Below, piece after piece: positions 14,310 to 14,874 of a stretch of DNA of 14,874 bases. Source of the DNA: Candidatus Latescibacterota bacterium (lineage in GTDB: Bacteria > Latescibacterota > UBA2968 > UBA8231); contig JAJDTN010000185.1 in NCBI GenBank assembly GCA_022827165.1, positions 1 to 14,874 of the forward strand, given 5' to 3'. The translations under genes were made by a program, and so were the position numbers. The notes beneath the pieces are model-generated. The model saw only the letters and a program-made list of their open reading frames with translations. It ran no database searches and had not been told where the DNA came from. Positions within the stretch are counted from its first letter, which is position 1. Each line of letters begins with the position of its first letter.

Positions 14310-14874
14310 CTAGAGATCCGGCCATCGGAACGGCCGGCCGACAGCCCCCCCTGGCCCCGCCTCGGCGCCCGCCGGGGGATCTTCCCGGCCCTGGCGGCGG
14401 CCCTGCTCGGCCTGCTGGCCCTCAGCCACGGCTTCGGGTCCGTCTCCATCCCCCTCGACGCGGTGGTCGCCATCCTCTGGGACGGGACCGGCCAGAAGGA
14501 GAGCTGGACCCACATCGTCCACGACATCCGCCTGCCCCGCGCCCTCACGGCGGTCCTGGCCGGCGCCGCCCTGAGCGCCGGCGGCCTGCAGATGCAGACC
14601 CTGTTCCGCAACCCCCTGGCCGACCCCTTCATCCTCGGCATCAGCGCCGGCGCCAGCCTCGGGGTGGCCCTGGTCGTCCTGGGCACCGGCGTCACCGGGG
14701 GCGGGCTCCTCGCCGGGCTCGGGTTCCTCGGCCAGGCCGGAGTGGTGGCCGCCGCCGTGGCCGGAGCGGGGGTGGTCCTCGGCCTCGTGCTGCTCGTGGG
14801 CCGGCGCCTGGAGCACGCCATGACCCTGCTCATCCTCGGCCTCATGTTCGGCTACCTGACCGCCGCCCTGGTGA
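14292..14874 (+). CDS. btuC: BtuC-like FecCD-family cobalamin permease (5' part)
   Basis: The gene runs off the window after 193 codons. It is the inner-membrane channel of a type II ABC importer that would take B12 from BtuF. Signature stretches are RLPRALTAVLAGAALSAGG (residues 79-97) and LQMQTLFRNPLADPFILGIS (98-117), followed by AGASLG, all diagnostic of the FecCD family. Four to five membrane spans are visible, the first at about 30-47. The start is uncertain. GTG 14292 has AGAGGA only one base before it. TTG 14304 has the same purine run 13 bases upstream. Both lie in repeat copy B of the fic region, so the native N-terminus may have been replaced by the insertion. The ATPase btuD is probably beyond the window. 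Confidence 0.9.
   Translation, partial: MDVQLPLEIRPSERPADSPPWPRLGARRGIFPALAAALLGLLALSHGFGSVSIPLDAVVAILWDGTGQKESWTHIVHDIRLPRALTAVLAGAALSAGGLQMQTLFRNPLADPFILGISAGASLGVALVVLGTGVTGGGLLAGLGFLGQAGVVAAAVAGAGVVLGLVLLVGRRLEHAMTLLILGLMFGYLTAALV

Overview
The window is strongly G+C rich (for example 44 of 60 bases in 8101-8160). Genes are tightly packed and often use GTG or TTG starts. It encodes Gram-negative outer-membrane machinery: a TonB-dependent receptor, a periplasmic binding protein and Sec signal peptides. One secreted protein ends in a FlgD/T9SS-like immunoglobulin domain of the WPNPFN...WDGRDDAG type. That tail is typical of high-GC lineages of the Fibrobacteres-Chlorobi-Bacteroidetes side of the tree (Krumholzibacteriota, Eisenbacteria and Latescibacterota-like bacteria). 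The exact phylum cannot be fixed from this window. No rRNA, tRNA, CRISPR array or transposase was seen.

Layout, left to right. (1) 1-330: the 3' end of an AmpD-like N-acetylmuramoyl-L-alanine amidase. (2) 375-2973: a three-gene ABC-2 exporter, one ATPase and two permeases, with touching or overlapping ends. (3) 2993-6712: an accessory stretch with a palindrome-preceded AAA_14/DUF4143 ATPase, an exo-alpha-sialidase without a visible signal peptide, and an AT-richer PD-(D/E)XK nuclease-family gene. (4) 6784-12571: a vitamin B12 uptake operon. It has a promoter, a cobalamin riboswitch, an intrinsic terminator lying inside the first codons of a BtuB-like receptor, a secreted beta-propeller that looks like a functional counterpart of Bacteroides BtuG, a PduO-type cob(I)alamin adenosyltransferase and a BtuF-like periplasmic binding protein. 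(5) 12646-14309: a Fic-family gene on the opposite strand, with a degenerate 89-bp-period tandem repeat upstream of it. It sits between btuF and btuC. (6) 14292 to the end: the start of the FecCD-type B12 permease btuC.

How it works together. When B12 is scarce, the riboswitch should allow expression of a full capture and import route: surface propeller, TonB-dependent outer-membrane channel, periplasmic binding protein, inner-membrane permease, then adenosylation in the cytoplasm. The most unusual points are three. The propeller gene lies in the riboswitch operon. The terminator overlaps the receptor coding sequence. The fic unit interrupts the operon, so transcription from the riboswitch promoter to btuC would run antisense through fic, and the btuC start codon lies inside a repeat copy that belongs to the fic upstream region.
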